Of a stretch of 43,812 nucleotides of DNA, positions 16,252-23,394 are shown one piece after another (within the stretch, counting starts at the first letter, position 1; each line of letters starts with the position of its first letter). Below the pieces are notes generated by a model. It saw only the letters and a list, made by a program, of their open reading frames with translations. It was not told the DNA's origin and made no database searches. Location of the stretch: the NCBI GenBank assembly GCA_003218755.1, contig QHOK01000108.1, positions 1 to 43,812 of the forward strand. Direction: 5' to 3'. The position numbers and the translations under genes are program-made. The DNA is from Verrucomicrobiota bacterium. Lineage in GTDB: Bacteria; Verrucomicrobiota; Verrucomicrobiia; Chthoniobacterales; UBA10450.

Positions 16252-18207
16252 TTAACTTAGCGGCAGCCAATTGCCTGGTTGAGGCGGCGCTTTAACGCCA
16301 TTGAGGGAGAGGTAGGTATATTCCTGCAAAAGCCGCTCGTAATCGTCCAGTAGTTTCATCGCATCGTTAGGCTTAAGGCGATCGGTCTTGATTGCGTCAT
16401 CGACCTCCGACTTCAGCAATCGCATCAACTCAACTTTGTCCCACTGCGTCATCGCCAGAACTTCTCCAATGGTGCTGCCCTCGATCACCTCCTCAATGTA
16501 CCAGCCGGATTCCTCATCAGGATCGAGGAAAACATGCACCTCCGTGACGCGACCGAACAAATTGTGCAGATCACCCATGATGTCCTGGTAAGCGCCCACC
16601 ATAAAAACGCCGAGATAATAAATTTCTCCCGGGTGAATCCGGTGCAGCGGCAGCGTTTCCTTTACATCCTGTAAGTCGGTGAACTTGCAGATCCTGCCGT
16701 CCGAATCGCAGGTAATGTCCACGATGGTGCCGTGGCGATCCGGCGGCGTGTTGAGACGATGGATCGGCATGATGGGAAACAACTGGCCCAGCGCCCAGTG
16801 ATCGAGCAGTGACTGGAACACGGAAAAATTGCAGATGTACTGATCGCCCAACGTCGTTTCGAGCTGCTTCACTTCGTCGGGTACATAACGCAGGCCACGA
16901 TGCATGTTGACGATTTGATGCGCGACTTGCCAATAGACTGTGTCGATCTTTGCCTTCGATTCGAGATCCAGCAGGCCGAGATCGAACGTTTGCTGCGCTT
17001 CCTCCTTTATCTGTTGGATGTCGTGCAGGCTCTCAAGGCGATTTCCGCGCTTTAAGCGCTGTTTCACGTCGAGGATGTCGCCCACCAATTTGTGGTCCTT
17101 CTCGCTGGCTTCGACCTTGAGCTTCGGCGCAGTTTTTTCGATCGAGCTAAACGCTTCCAGCACCAGCACCGAATGGTGCGCGACGATGGCGCGCCCGCTT
17201 TCGCTCACAATGGTCGGATGCGACACGTCTTCGGAATCGCACACGTCCATAATGTTCCAGACCACGTCGTTGGCGTATTCCTGAAGTGAATAGTTCGTCG
17301 AGCTATCGAAATCACTGCGCGAGCCATCATAATCCACGCCGAGGCCGCCACCGACGTCGAGGTAACCCAGTTGGTGACCGAGTTTGCACAGCTTTGCGTA
17401 ATAGCGCGCGCCTTCGCGCACAGCTCGCTTGATGGTTGAGATATCCGGCACCTGCGATCCGACGTGGAAATGAAGAAGCTTGAGGCATTGCGTCAGCCCT
17501 GCTTCTTTCAACATCTGACTCGCAGCAACCAGATTAGTGGTATCGAGACCGAATTTGGCGTTCTCGCCGCCACTTGGCGACCACTTGCCGGAGCCTTTGC
17601 TATGCAAGCGAGCACGAATGCCAATGTAGGGCTCGACTCCAACCTCGTTGGATGCGCGAATGATCTGCTCCAGTTCTTCCAGTTTTTCCGCGACGATAAT
17701 GACCGATTTGCCAAGTTTGCGCCCAAGCAGCGCGATGCGAATGAAAGCGGCATCTTTATAGCCGTTGCAGATGATCAAACTCTCAGGGTCTTTCTGCATG
17801 GCGAGCGCAGCAACCAGCTCCGGTTTGCTGCCTGCTTCGAGCCCAAAATGAAATTGTTCGCCTGCGGCGACAATTTCCTCGATAACCTCGCGCAGCTGAT
17901 TGACTTTAATGGGAAAAACGCCACGATACTGATTGCGATAACCGAATTCAGAGATCGCGCTTTGAAAAGCGCGATTAATTGACTCGACGCGGTGCCGGAG
18001 CAGATCCTGAAACCGAATCAGCAATGGAAAACCGAGGTTTCTCACGCGCGCTTCATTGATTATTGCTAGAAGGTCGATGGAACCTCCATTCTCCTTTAAC
18101 GGCCTCGCTTCGACGTTGCCGCCGCCGTTGACGGTAAAATAACCCTCGCCCCATCCATCCACGTTGTATGTTGTGATGGCGGACTCAAGGTCCCACTCAG
18201 TTTTCAT
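16252..18207 (-). CDS. speA: Biosynthetic arginine decarboxylase
   Basis: PLP enzyme (fold type III, alanine-racemase-like barrel) that turns arginine into agmatine for polyamine synthesis. Key parts: FPIKVNQLREVIEEIV with the PLP lysine, GLEAGSKPEL, ICNGYKDAAFIRIALLGRK, GSGKWSPSGGENAKFGL, the HFHVGSQ glycine-rich region, DVGGGLGVDYDGSRSD, and near the C-terminus DITCDSDGRI with the active-site Cys, and FFMVGAYQ-like FMVGAYQDIMGDLHNLFG. I selected the ATG at 18207 because AGGA sits six bases upstream; an ATG at 18267 in the same frame has no Shine-Dalgarno. The product is 651 residues, usual for SpeA. asnS follows 99 bases downstream and may be co-transcribed. Confidence 0.96.
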   Translation of the reverse strand: MKTEWDLESAITTYNVDGWGEGYFTVNGGGNVEARPLKENGGSIDLLAIINEARVRNLGFPLLIRFQDLLRHRVESINRAFQSAISEFGYRNQYRGVFPIKVNQLREVIEEIVAAGEQFHFGLEAGSKPELVAALAMQKDPESLIICNGYKDAAFIRIALLGRKLGKSVIIVAEKLEELEQIIRASNEVGVEPYIGIRARLHSKGSGKWSPSGGENAKFGLDTTNLVAASQMLKEAGLTQCLKLLHFHVGSQVPDISTIKRAVREGARYYAKLCKLGHQLGYLDVGGGLGVDYDGSRSDFDSSTNYSLQEYANDVVWNIMDVCDSEDVSHPTIVSESGRAIVAHHSVLVLEAFSSIEKTAPKLKVEASEKDHKLVGDILDVKQRLKRGNRLESLHDIQQIKEEAQQTFDLGLLDLESKAKIDTVYWQVAHQIVNMHRGLRYVPDEVKQLETTLGDQYICNFSVFQSLLDHWALGQLFPIMPIHRLNTPPDRHGTIVDITCDSDGRICKFTDLQDVKETLPLHRIHPGEIYYLGVFMVGAYQDIMGDLHNLFGRVTEVHVFLDPDEESGWYIEEVIEGSTIGEVLAMTQWDKVELMRLLKSEVDDAIKTDRLKPNDAMKLLDDYERLLQEYTYLSLNGVKAPPQPGNWLPLS

Positions 18208-18323
18208 TTCAATTCCTACCCAGCCGCGAATGTTCGAAAACGCATATTCAATCAGCGCGTCGAACATTCAAGCCCGCCACACCAAAAATTTCATGTCACT
18301 CATATGTGCCATGCGACCGATGA

Positions 18324-18349
18324 GGCGGACGTGACGTGTACAGTCCGCC
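18324..18349. repeat. Inverted repeat in the speA/DUF151 divergent region
   Basis: GGCGGAC (18324-18330) pairs with GTCCGCC (18343-18349) around a 12-base spacer that itself holds GTGACGTGTAC. It lies between two divergent genes and could be an operator, a leader hairpin or one more interspersed palindrome; nothing decides among these. Confidence 0.4.
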
Positions 18350-18386
18350 GCTTGTGTTTCATTTTCGCGCAGGTACCGTTGCGTCG

Positions 18387-18857
18387 ATGAACAAGACGGT
18401 GATCGAGGTGCAGGTTCGGGCGGTTTTACCTACAAGCGGTGGGTGCGCAGTGTTTATCGGCAATAACGAGAAAGTGTTCATCATCTACGTCGATCACACG
18501 GTGGGCAGCGCGATCACCATGTTCATGCGGCAGATCACCAAGGAACGCCCCCTCACCCACGATTTGATGGGACATTTAATGACGGCCCTCGGCGCCAAAG
18601 TCGATCGAGTGATTATCAATGATCTGAAAAATGCCACTTATTACGCGCGGGTCATCATTCGTGTCCAAAACGAGTTGGAGCAGAAAAAAATCATCGAGCT
18701 GGATGGCCGGCCAAGCGATTGCATCGCAATGGCCACCCAGCAGAAGGCGCCCATTTATGTGAGTCACGAGGTCTGGGACGAAGTGGACGACATGAGCGAC
18801 GTCCTGCGCAAGATGGAGGAAGAGGGACTGAGACCGGAATCAGAAACGGAAGAGTGA
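18387..18857 (+). CDS. Bifunctional nuclease family protein (DUF151)
   Basis: A 156-residue protein of the BFN/DUF151 family, whose plant and Thermotoga members have been reported as nucleases or as small beta-alpha proteins of unclear role. Typical text: PTSGGCAVFIGNNEKVFIIYVD near the N-terminus, RPLTHDLMGHLMTALGAKVDRVIINDLKNATYYARV, and the signature DGRPSDCIAMATQQKAPIYVS (given in pieces: RPLTHDLM, INDLKNATYYA, RPSDCIAMA). The ATG at 18387 matches the usual family start (MNKTVIEVQV); the frame is open 17 codons further upstream. The tail is acidic (SDVLRKMEEEGLRPESETEE). Divergent from speA. Cytoplasmic; function in this organism unknown. Confidence 0.9.
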   Translation: MNKTVIEVQVRAVLPTSGGCAVFIGNNEKVFIIYVDHTVGSAITMFMRQITKERPLTHDLMGHLMTALGAKVDRVIINDLKNATYYARVIIRVQNELEQKKIIELDGRPSDCIAMATQQKAPIYVSHEVWDEVDDMSDVLRKMEEEGLRPESETEE

Positions 18858-18858
18858 A

Positions 18859-19009
18859 GAACGTTGAAGCGTTAAACGGGTATTGTCATTCTGAGCGAAG
18901 CGAAGAATCTTCGATTAATTCTTCCGGCAAACCCTAAGGGGCCAATCAGAGATGTTTCGCTTCGCTCAACATGACAGCGACAGTCCCATCCGCTTTAACG
19001 CTTCGACGC
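18859..19009. repeat. Nested inverted repeats: family C arms around a family A repeat
   Basis: Outer arms are GAACGTTGAAGCGTTAAAC (from 18859) and CGCTTTAACGCTTCGACGC (18991-19009), imperfect inverted copies. Between them a family A element runs from GTCATTCTGAGCGAAG (18885) to GCTTCGCTCAACATGACA (18976). The pair of convergent genes (DUF151 and ptsI) ends on either side, so the block may act as a bidirectional terminator. Confidence 0.7.
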
Positions 19010-19014
19010 TGGCT

Positions 19015-20687
19015 TCAGCCCAACAAATCGCCGTAGCGCTTGTCCGCTAGTTCCAGGCAACGCGCCAGAATTTCCGACGCTGTGTCGAGCTTGAACGTTT
19101 CCTCAACCAGCTCGCGACATTCCGGAATGGTGAGACTCTGCACGGCGCGCTTGACCCTCGGCACCAGGATCGCGGCGGCGCTGAGCTCGTCCATGCCGAG
19201 ACCGAGCAAGAGCGGGACGAGCGCGATATCTCCTGCCATTTCCCCGCACACGCCAACCCAGAGATTGTGGGCGTGGGCCGCGTCGGCGATCATTTTGAGC
19301 AAACGCAGTACTGCCGGATGGGTCGGTTCGTAAAGGTGCGCGATCTTCTCGTTCACGCGATCGACCGCAAGCGCATATTGAATCAGATCGTTTGTTCCGA
19401 TACTTAAAAAATCGACCTCGGGTGCGAGCACGCTTGCGCAGATGGCTGCGCTTGGGATCTCTATCATCGCGCCAACCTCGAGTCGTTCGGCCATATCGAT
19501 TTTGGAGCTGCGCAATTCCTCTTTGCATTCATCGAGCACCGCGATCGCCCGGCGCAATTCATCCAACCCGGAGATCATCGGAAACATGATTTTTACGTTG
19601 CCGACGGCGCTGGCACGGAGAATAGCGCGCAACTGCGTCTTGAAGATGTCTATATTCTCAAGACAGAAACGGATCGCGCGCCAGCCAAGAAAAGGGTTCA
19701 ACTCATCGGCGATATCTACTGTACCCGGAGCCAATTTATCGCCGCCGAGATCAAACGTTCGAATAATCAGCGGATCCGGCCGGACGCGCTCCGCGACTTT
19801 TCGATAAATTTCGTATTGTTCGTCCTCGCTTGGCAGAGTAGGTCGGTTCAAATACAGAAACTCGGTGCGATAAAGTCCGACGCCCTCGGCGCCATTGGCC
19901 TCCACGGCATCGACATCTTGTGGGAGTTCGATATTTGCCGAGAGCACAATGTGACGGCCATCGCGCGTGGTTGAGGTTGTCTCGCGCAGCTCTTTCAGTT
20001 TCGCCGTGACCTTGGCTCTTCTTGATTCGATCTCCGCGTACTGCGCAAGGATTTTTGGTGTCGGATCCACGATCAACCAGCCGTCATTCCCATCAAGGAG
20101 CACGTGCTGGCCGGTCTCGAGTTTTGCAGTGATATCGTGCAAGCCGACTATCGCCGGGATATTGAGTGAACGCGCTAGAATCGCCGTATGCGAGGTGCGG
20201 CTCCCGAGATCGGTCGCGATCCCGAGCACGTTGGCTCGGTTGATACTTGCGGTGTCCGAAGGAGTAAGATTATGCGCAATCAAAATGTGCGGTTCGGTCA
20301 GGGCAAGAAATGTCTTCGGAGCTTTACCCTGGAGGTTGCGAATTACCCGCTTTGTCACGTCCTGGATATCGAGCGCGCGCTCTCGCAGGTAGGGGTCGTC
20401 GATTTTATTCAGGGTCTCGGCATACCGCGTGGCGACTTCCTGGAAAACCCATTCCACATTGCGATCGATTCTGCAATGCGCTGCTGCATCTGCAGAATCT
20501 GCATGCGCGTTTGAATAAGGGCCGTTTCGAAGCGCGCGATTTCATCCGTCACTTGGGAAGGCGCAATGCGGTAACGCACGACCTCCTCCAGCTCATCGCG
20601 GGCGACATGGACCCTGCCGCGGGCGATTCCGGGCGAGACGCCAGCTCCTTCAAACCGAATTTCTTTTGGCGCATTGTCGCCGCTCAT
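19015..20687 (-). pseudogene. ptsI: PTS enzyme I, frameshifted with internal deletion
   Basis: Enzyme I passes phosphate from PEP to HPr. The N-terminal piece begins at the ATG at 20687 (EIRFEGAGVSPGIARGRV...) and runs to about 20465; the remainder (NVEWVFQEVATRYAETL... to the stop at 19015) is in another frame. The C-terminal part has the phospho-histidine site GSRTSHTAILARS, GAEGVGLYRTEFLY, FDLGGDKLAPG, NPFLGWRAIRFCL, FSIGTNDLIQYALAVDR-like LSIGTNDLIQYALAVDR and VCGEMAGD. At the junction (about 20460-20475) the expected IFDAHLL-type segment of about 30-35 residues is absent and the frame shifts. As written, no full enzyme can be made, although a restart at ATG 20457 would give a C-terminal fragment without the complete HPr-binding domain. 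It follows ptsH in the same direction. Assembly error is an equally good explanation. Confidence 0.85.
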
Positions 20688-20750
20688 CCACTTGGGAGAG
20701 TAAGGCAGATGTCAAACTCGCGAAAGCTTTGCTGCGTAAAGGCCGCATTA

Positions 20751-20790
20751 GTCCCACTAGTTCTTATGTGTCGTATGCGACATATGGGAC
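20751..20790. repeat. Interrupted palindrome between ptsH and ptsI
   Basis: GTCCCA (20751-20756) and TGGGAC (20785-20790) are inverted, and inside them ATGTGTCG and CGACATAT pair with one mismatch around TATG. It lies three bases after the ptsH stop on the minus strand and 63 bases before the ptsI start, so it could fold in the mRNA and lower ptsI expression relative to ptsH. Confidence 0.6.
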
Positions 20791-20793
20791 GAA

Positions 20794-21105
20794 TCAATCT
20801 TCGTTGAAGCGCGCGTTGATCAGTTGCTCCAGCTCCTCCATCGCTTTTTCGGCATCCGGGCCTTCGCAACGAATACGCAGCTTCGATCCCTGCCCAGCGG
20901 CCAGCATCATCAGCCCCATGATACTTTTGCCGTTTACCTCCTCGCCTTCTTTCGATACCCAAATTTCCGAGCGGTGCCGGCTGGCAATGCGCACAAACAT
21001 GGCGGCCGGCCGGGCATGCAGCCCGAGCCGATTCACGACCGGAATTTCTTTCTCGATCTTCTGGATAGGTGCCGAGCGGTTCGCTCTTCGATACAACAAT
21101 GCCAT
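20794..21105 (-). CDS. ptsH: HPr phosphocarrier protein
   Basis: A 103-residue HPr. The active histidine is in NRLGLHARPAAMFV and the regulatory serine is in VNGKSIMGLMMLAAGQG, the site used by HPr kinase. There is a short extension at the N-terminus (MALLYRRANRSAPIQKIEKE) before the usual EIPVVNRLG start. Its ATG (21105) overlaps the hprK stop by one base (TAATG), so the two are translationally coupled. With hprK next door and ptsI broken in this sequence, HPr may act mainly in regulation through Ser phosphorylation; no EIIA, EIIB or EIIC gene is in the window. Confidence 0.95.
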   Translation of the reverse strand: MALLYRRANRSAPIQKIEKEIPVVNRLGLHARPAAMFVRIASRHRSEIWVSKEGEEVNGKSIMGLMMLAAGQGSKLRIRCEGPDAEKAMEELEQLINARFNED

Positions 21106-22103
21106 TACGTCGGTCCTTTTTGCTCCATCAGTCCGAGCAGCTTCGCGTTGAAATCAACGGCTGCATTTTGGCCCAGACCTTTCAATTTTTCGTCCATCGC
21201 CGCGACCTCGATCAAGCGCGCCATGTCCCGGCCGGGTCTCACCGGAATAGTCACATGTGGCACTTTAAGACCGAGGATTTCGTAAAATTCACGATCCAGC
21301 CCGATCCGATCAACCTCATCTACGTCCTGCCAGTCCTTCAGCGTGACAACAAGGTCGAGACGCTTTTCGACTCGGATACTGCCAATCCCGAAAACCTTCG
21401 CTACATCGATAATGCCGATGCCGCGCACTTCCATGTGGTTGCGGGTAAGCTCGGGCGCCGTCGCCATAAGCTCGCGTCCCTCGAGCATCGTAATCCGGGT
21501 GACGTCATCAGCCACCAGGCTGTAACCACGTTCGATGAGGCCCAGCACACACTCGCTTTTTCCGATGCCGCTGGCTCCGCGAATCAAAACGCCAATGCCA
21601 AGGATGTCGACCATACTACCGAATTCAGTCACTGTCGGCGAAAAATCCATCTCCAAAGCAATTGTAGCCGCGTTAATGAATTTCATCGTGATCATCGGAG
21701 TGCGGAATACCGCGATTTTTGCTTCCGCTGTGACTGCAAGCAACTCCGGCGCAAGATGAAACCCGCGCGACATCACCAGACAAGGGATCTTGCGCTCGCA
21801 TAATTCGCGAAATCTCTTTACCCGAACGCTCGACAGCAAACTTTTTAGATATGAATGCTCGGCCGCTCCCAATACCTGAACGCGTTTCTCGGCGAAATAC
21901 GTGTAGAATCCGGAGAGCGCGAGGCCGGGACGGTTAATGGTTGGCTCACGAATTTTCCGATGAAACCCGATTCGCGGTCCCTCGAGTTTCATCTGCAGTT
22001 TTTCCGCGTGACAATTGTAAAAGCTCTCAACCGTGACAACCGGAACGCTCTTCTGCTGATCGCTTGAGGATGTAATCGTTTGCGTCCCGTGTCGTTCCGC
22101 CAT
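21105..22103 (-). CDS. hprK: HPr kinase/phosphorylase
   Basis: Phosphorylates HPr on the regulatory Ser with ATP or pyrophosphate and also reverses this. Seen: the N-terminal domain (…RKIREPTINRPGLALSGF), the P-loop GASGIGKSE, the catalytic acidic VADDVTRI and the family signature EVRGIGIIDVAKVFG, then PVRPGRDMARLIEVAAMD in the C-terminal loop. The length of 332 residues is slightly above the Bacillus enzyme (about 310) because of an N-terminal tail of about 22 residues (MAERHGTQTITSSSDQQKS), so the true start could be later. ptsH follows with a one-base overlap. Forms hexamers in the family. Confidence 0.95.
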   Translation of the reverse strand: MAERHGTQTITSSSDQQKSVPVVTVESFYNCHAEKLQMKLEGPRIGFHRKIREPTINRPGLALSGFYTYFAEKRVQVLGAAEHSYLKSLLSSVRVKRFRELCERKIPCLVMSRGFHLAPELLAVTAEAKIAVFRTPMITMKFINAATIALEMDFSPTVTEFGSMVDILGIGVLIRGASGIGKSECVLGLIERGYSLVADDVTRITMLEGRELMATAPELTRNHMEVRGIGIIDVAKVFGIGSIRVEKRLDLVVTLKDWQDVDEVDRIGLDREFYEILGLKVPHVTIPVRPGRDMARLIEVAAMDEKLKGLGQNAAVDFNAKLLGLMEQKGPT

Positions 22104-22186
22104 CAGACGTAACTTCTAGCGTGAATACCGCGCATTTCCAATAAGCATCGCGTGGCTGGCACCTCATGCCGGCTGCCAATCGATCG

Positions 22187-22675
22187 TTAGTATTTCGCGA
22201 TGCTCTCGACCCGTTCGTTAGTCAGCCGCGCGTCGACCGACCACTTTTTTCCTGCGCCCACAATCAGCAGAAACAGGCTGCCGACCAACATGCAAAAATC
22301 CGTGCGCGCCTCGTGGGCCATGCTCCAGAAACCGTAGTTCGCCAATTTCGGCAGACTGAATCGCCAAATTCCGTGACCGAGCAAGATCGGGAGTTTCGTT
22401 GAAACAATCGCTACGGAAATGTCGATTATGAGCGGGATCGCAGCGAGCCGCGTCAGCAGTCCGATAAGCAGTAACACGCCGCAAACAATCTCCACGCGGC
22501 CGACGAACGGACCCACAACGTCCGGCGCAGGAATGCCGATCATTGCAAAACGCCCAGCACCCTGCGCATCGGGGAAAAGAAGTTTCTGAAGTCCTTCCGA
22601 CAAGAAAACCGCGCCTACCAGGAGCCGAACCAAGAGCGTTGCCGGCGGCGCGGTGGTGCGAAGTAATTTACTCAT
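22187..22675 (-). CDS. DoxX family membrane protein
   Basis: A 162-residue inner-membrane protein with four transmembrane segments (about residues 12-30, 55-75, 80-98, 125-145). The DoxX pattern is visible: LLVRLLVGAVFLSEGLQKLLFPDAQGAGRFAMIGIPAPDVVGPFVGRVEIVCGVLLLIGLLTRLAA in pieces such as VGAVFLSEGLQKL and GRVEIVCGVLLLIGL. DoxX proteins take part in thiol or quinone-linked redox reactions in some organisms; no enzyme activity can be read here. Its ATG overlaps the hemerythrin-like stop by four bases. Last gene of the riboswitch-headed operon. Confidence 0.88.
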   Translation of the reverse strand: MSKLLRTTAPPATLLVRLLVGAVFLSEGLQKLLFPDAQGAGRFAMIGIPAPDVVGPFVGRVEIVCGVLLLIGLLTRLAAIPLIIDISVAIVSTKLPILLGHGIWRFSLPKLANYGFWSMAHEARTDFCMLVGSLFLLIVGAGKKWSVDARLTNERVESIAKY

Positions 22676-23376
22676 GTTTTGGGCGTGAATTGGGACAGCT
22701 CGTAAATGCGGAGTTTCTTTTCAATCTCGGCAACGCGATCGACAACTTTGAAGAATCCATCTTCGCCGAAGAGTTCGTCCTCTTTCTTCTCGAAATCTTC
22801 GCCGAGCGAATCGAACTCGTGTGCGCTCACAATTCCGCGAAAGGCAGGAAACAAGACAGTGTCCTCGCGCGCTTCGTGCGGGTTATACATGCGGATGAAT
22901 TGGCGCATCGAATCGGCAAGCTTCCGTCGATCATCTGCGTTCTTGAGCGCCTGGCTTGTCGCGAGATGCATCGTGATATCGGTCAGCCGCCGCCCAGCCT
23001 GGTGCTGCTGCAAAAGCACATCCACAAGATCGACAAGTTTGTTGGCCTTCTTGAAGCGGGGGAAAAGAAAATCCTCCTCGAGTTTCTCGTGATAATCTTC
23101 AACAAACTCGCGAATAATTTTCGCGGAGTCAGCCAGCGGCTCGGGCGGCAAATCCTCTTTGCTATCTATCCGCCGGATAGCTTCGCCGTAAACAAGCAGA
23201 ATGCGTTTGAGCACGCCATGTTCACGCATCAGATCCTCCGGCGGCGATATTTCTTCATCTTTCTTTCCTTCTTCTTTTGCCACGGAATTGCTAAGCGCAG
23301 CAAATCCCGACGTTGCAAGAATCACTCCGCTCTTCTTCAAGAACTGTCTCCGGCTCGGTTGACCACTGGTTTTCAT
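22672..23376 (-). CDS. Tat-exported hemerythrin-domain protein
   Basis: A 234-residue protein. The N-terminus has a twin-arginine signal, SRRQFLKKSGVILATSGFAA, so it is folded in the cytoplasm and exported. The rest is a four-helix hemerythrin-like HHE domain with ligands at REHGVLKRIL, DYHEKLEEDFLFPRF, QQHQAGRRL and YNPHEAREDTVLFPAF, which would hold a di-iron site. Tat export fits metal loading before transport. I start at the ATG at 23376, which has GGAG six bases upstream; the TTG at 23388 is unlikely. Its stop overlaps the doxX start (ATGA). Role could be O2, NO or peroxide sensing or iron handling; this is inference. Confidence 0.88.
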   Translation of the reverse strand: MKTSGQPSRRQFLKKSGVILATSGFAALSNSVAKEEGKKDEEISPPEDLMREHGVLKRILLVYGEAIRRIDSKEDLPPEPLADSAKIIREFVEDYHEKLEEDFLFPRFKKANKLVDLVDVLLQQHQAGRRLTDITMHLATSQALKNADDRRKLADSMRQFIRMYNPHEAREDTVLFPAFRGIVSAHEFDSLGEDFEKKEDELFGEDGFFKVVDRVAEIEKKLRIYELSQFTPKT

Positions 23377-23394
23377 AAACTTCTCCAAACTTGT

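Noticed and set aside
22104-22186. Strong terminator after hprK/doxX region
   Set aside because: The TGGCTGGCA...TGCCGGCTGCCA words pair only imperfectly and no U-tract follows, so I do not call a terminator.
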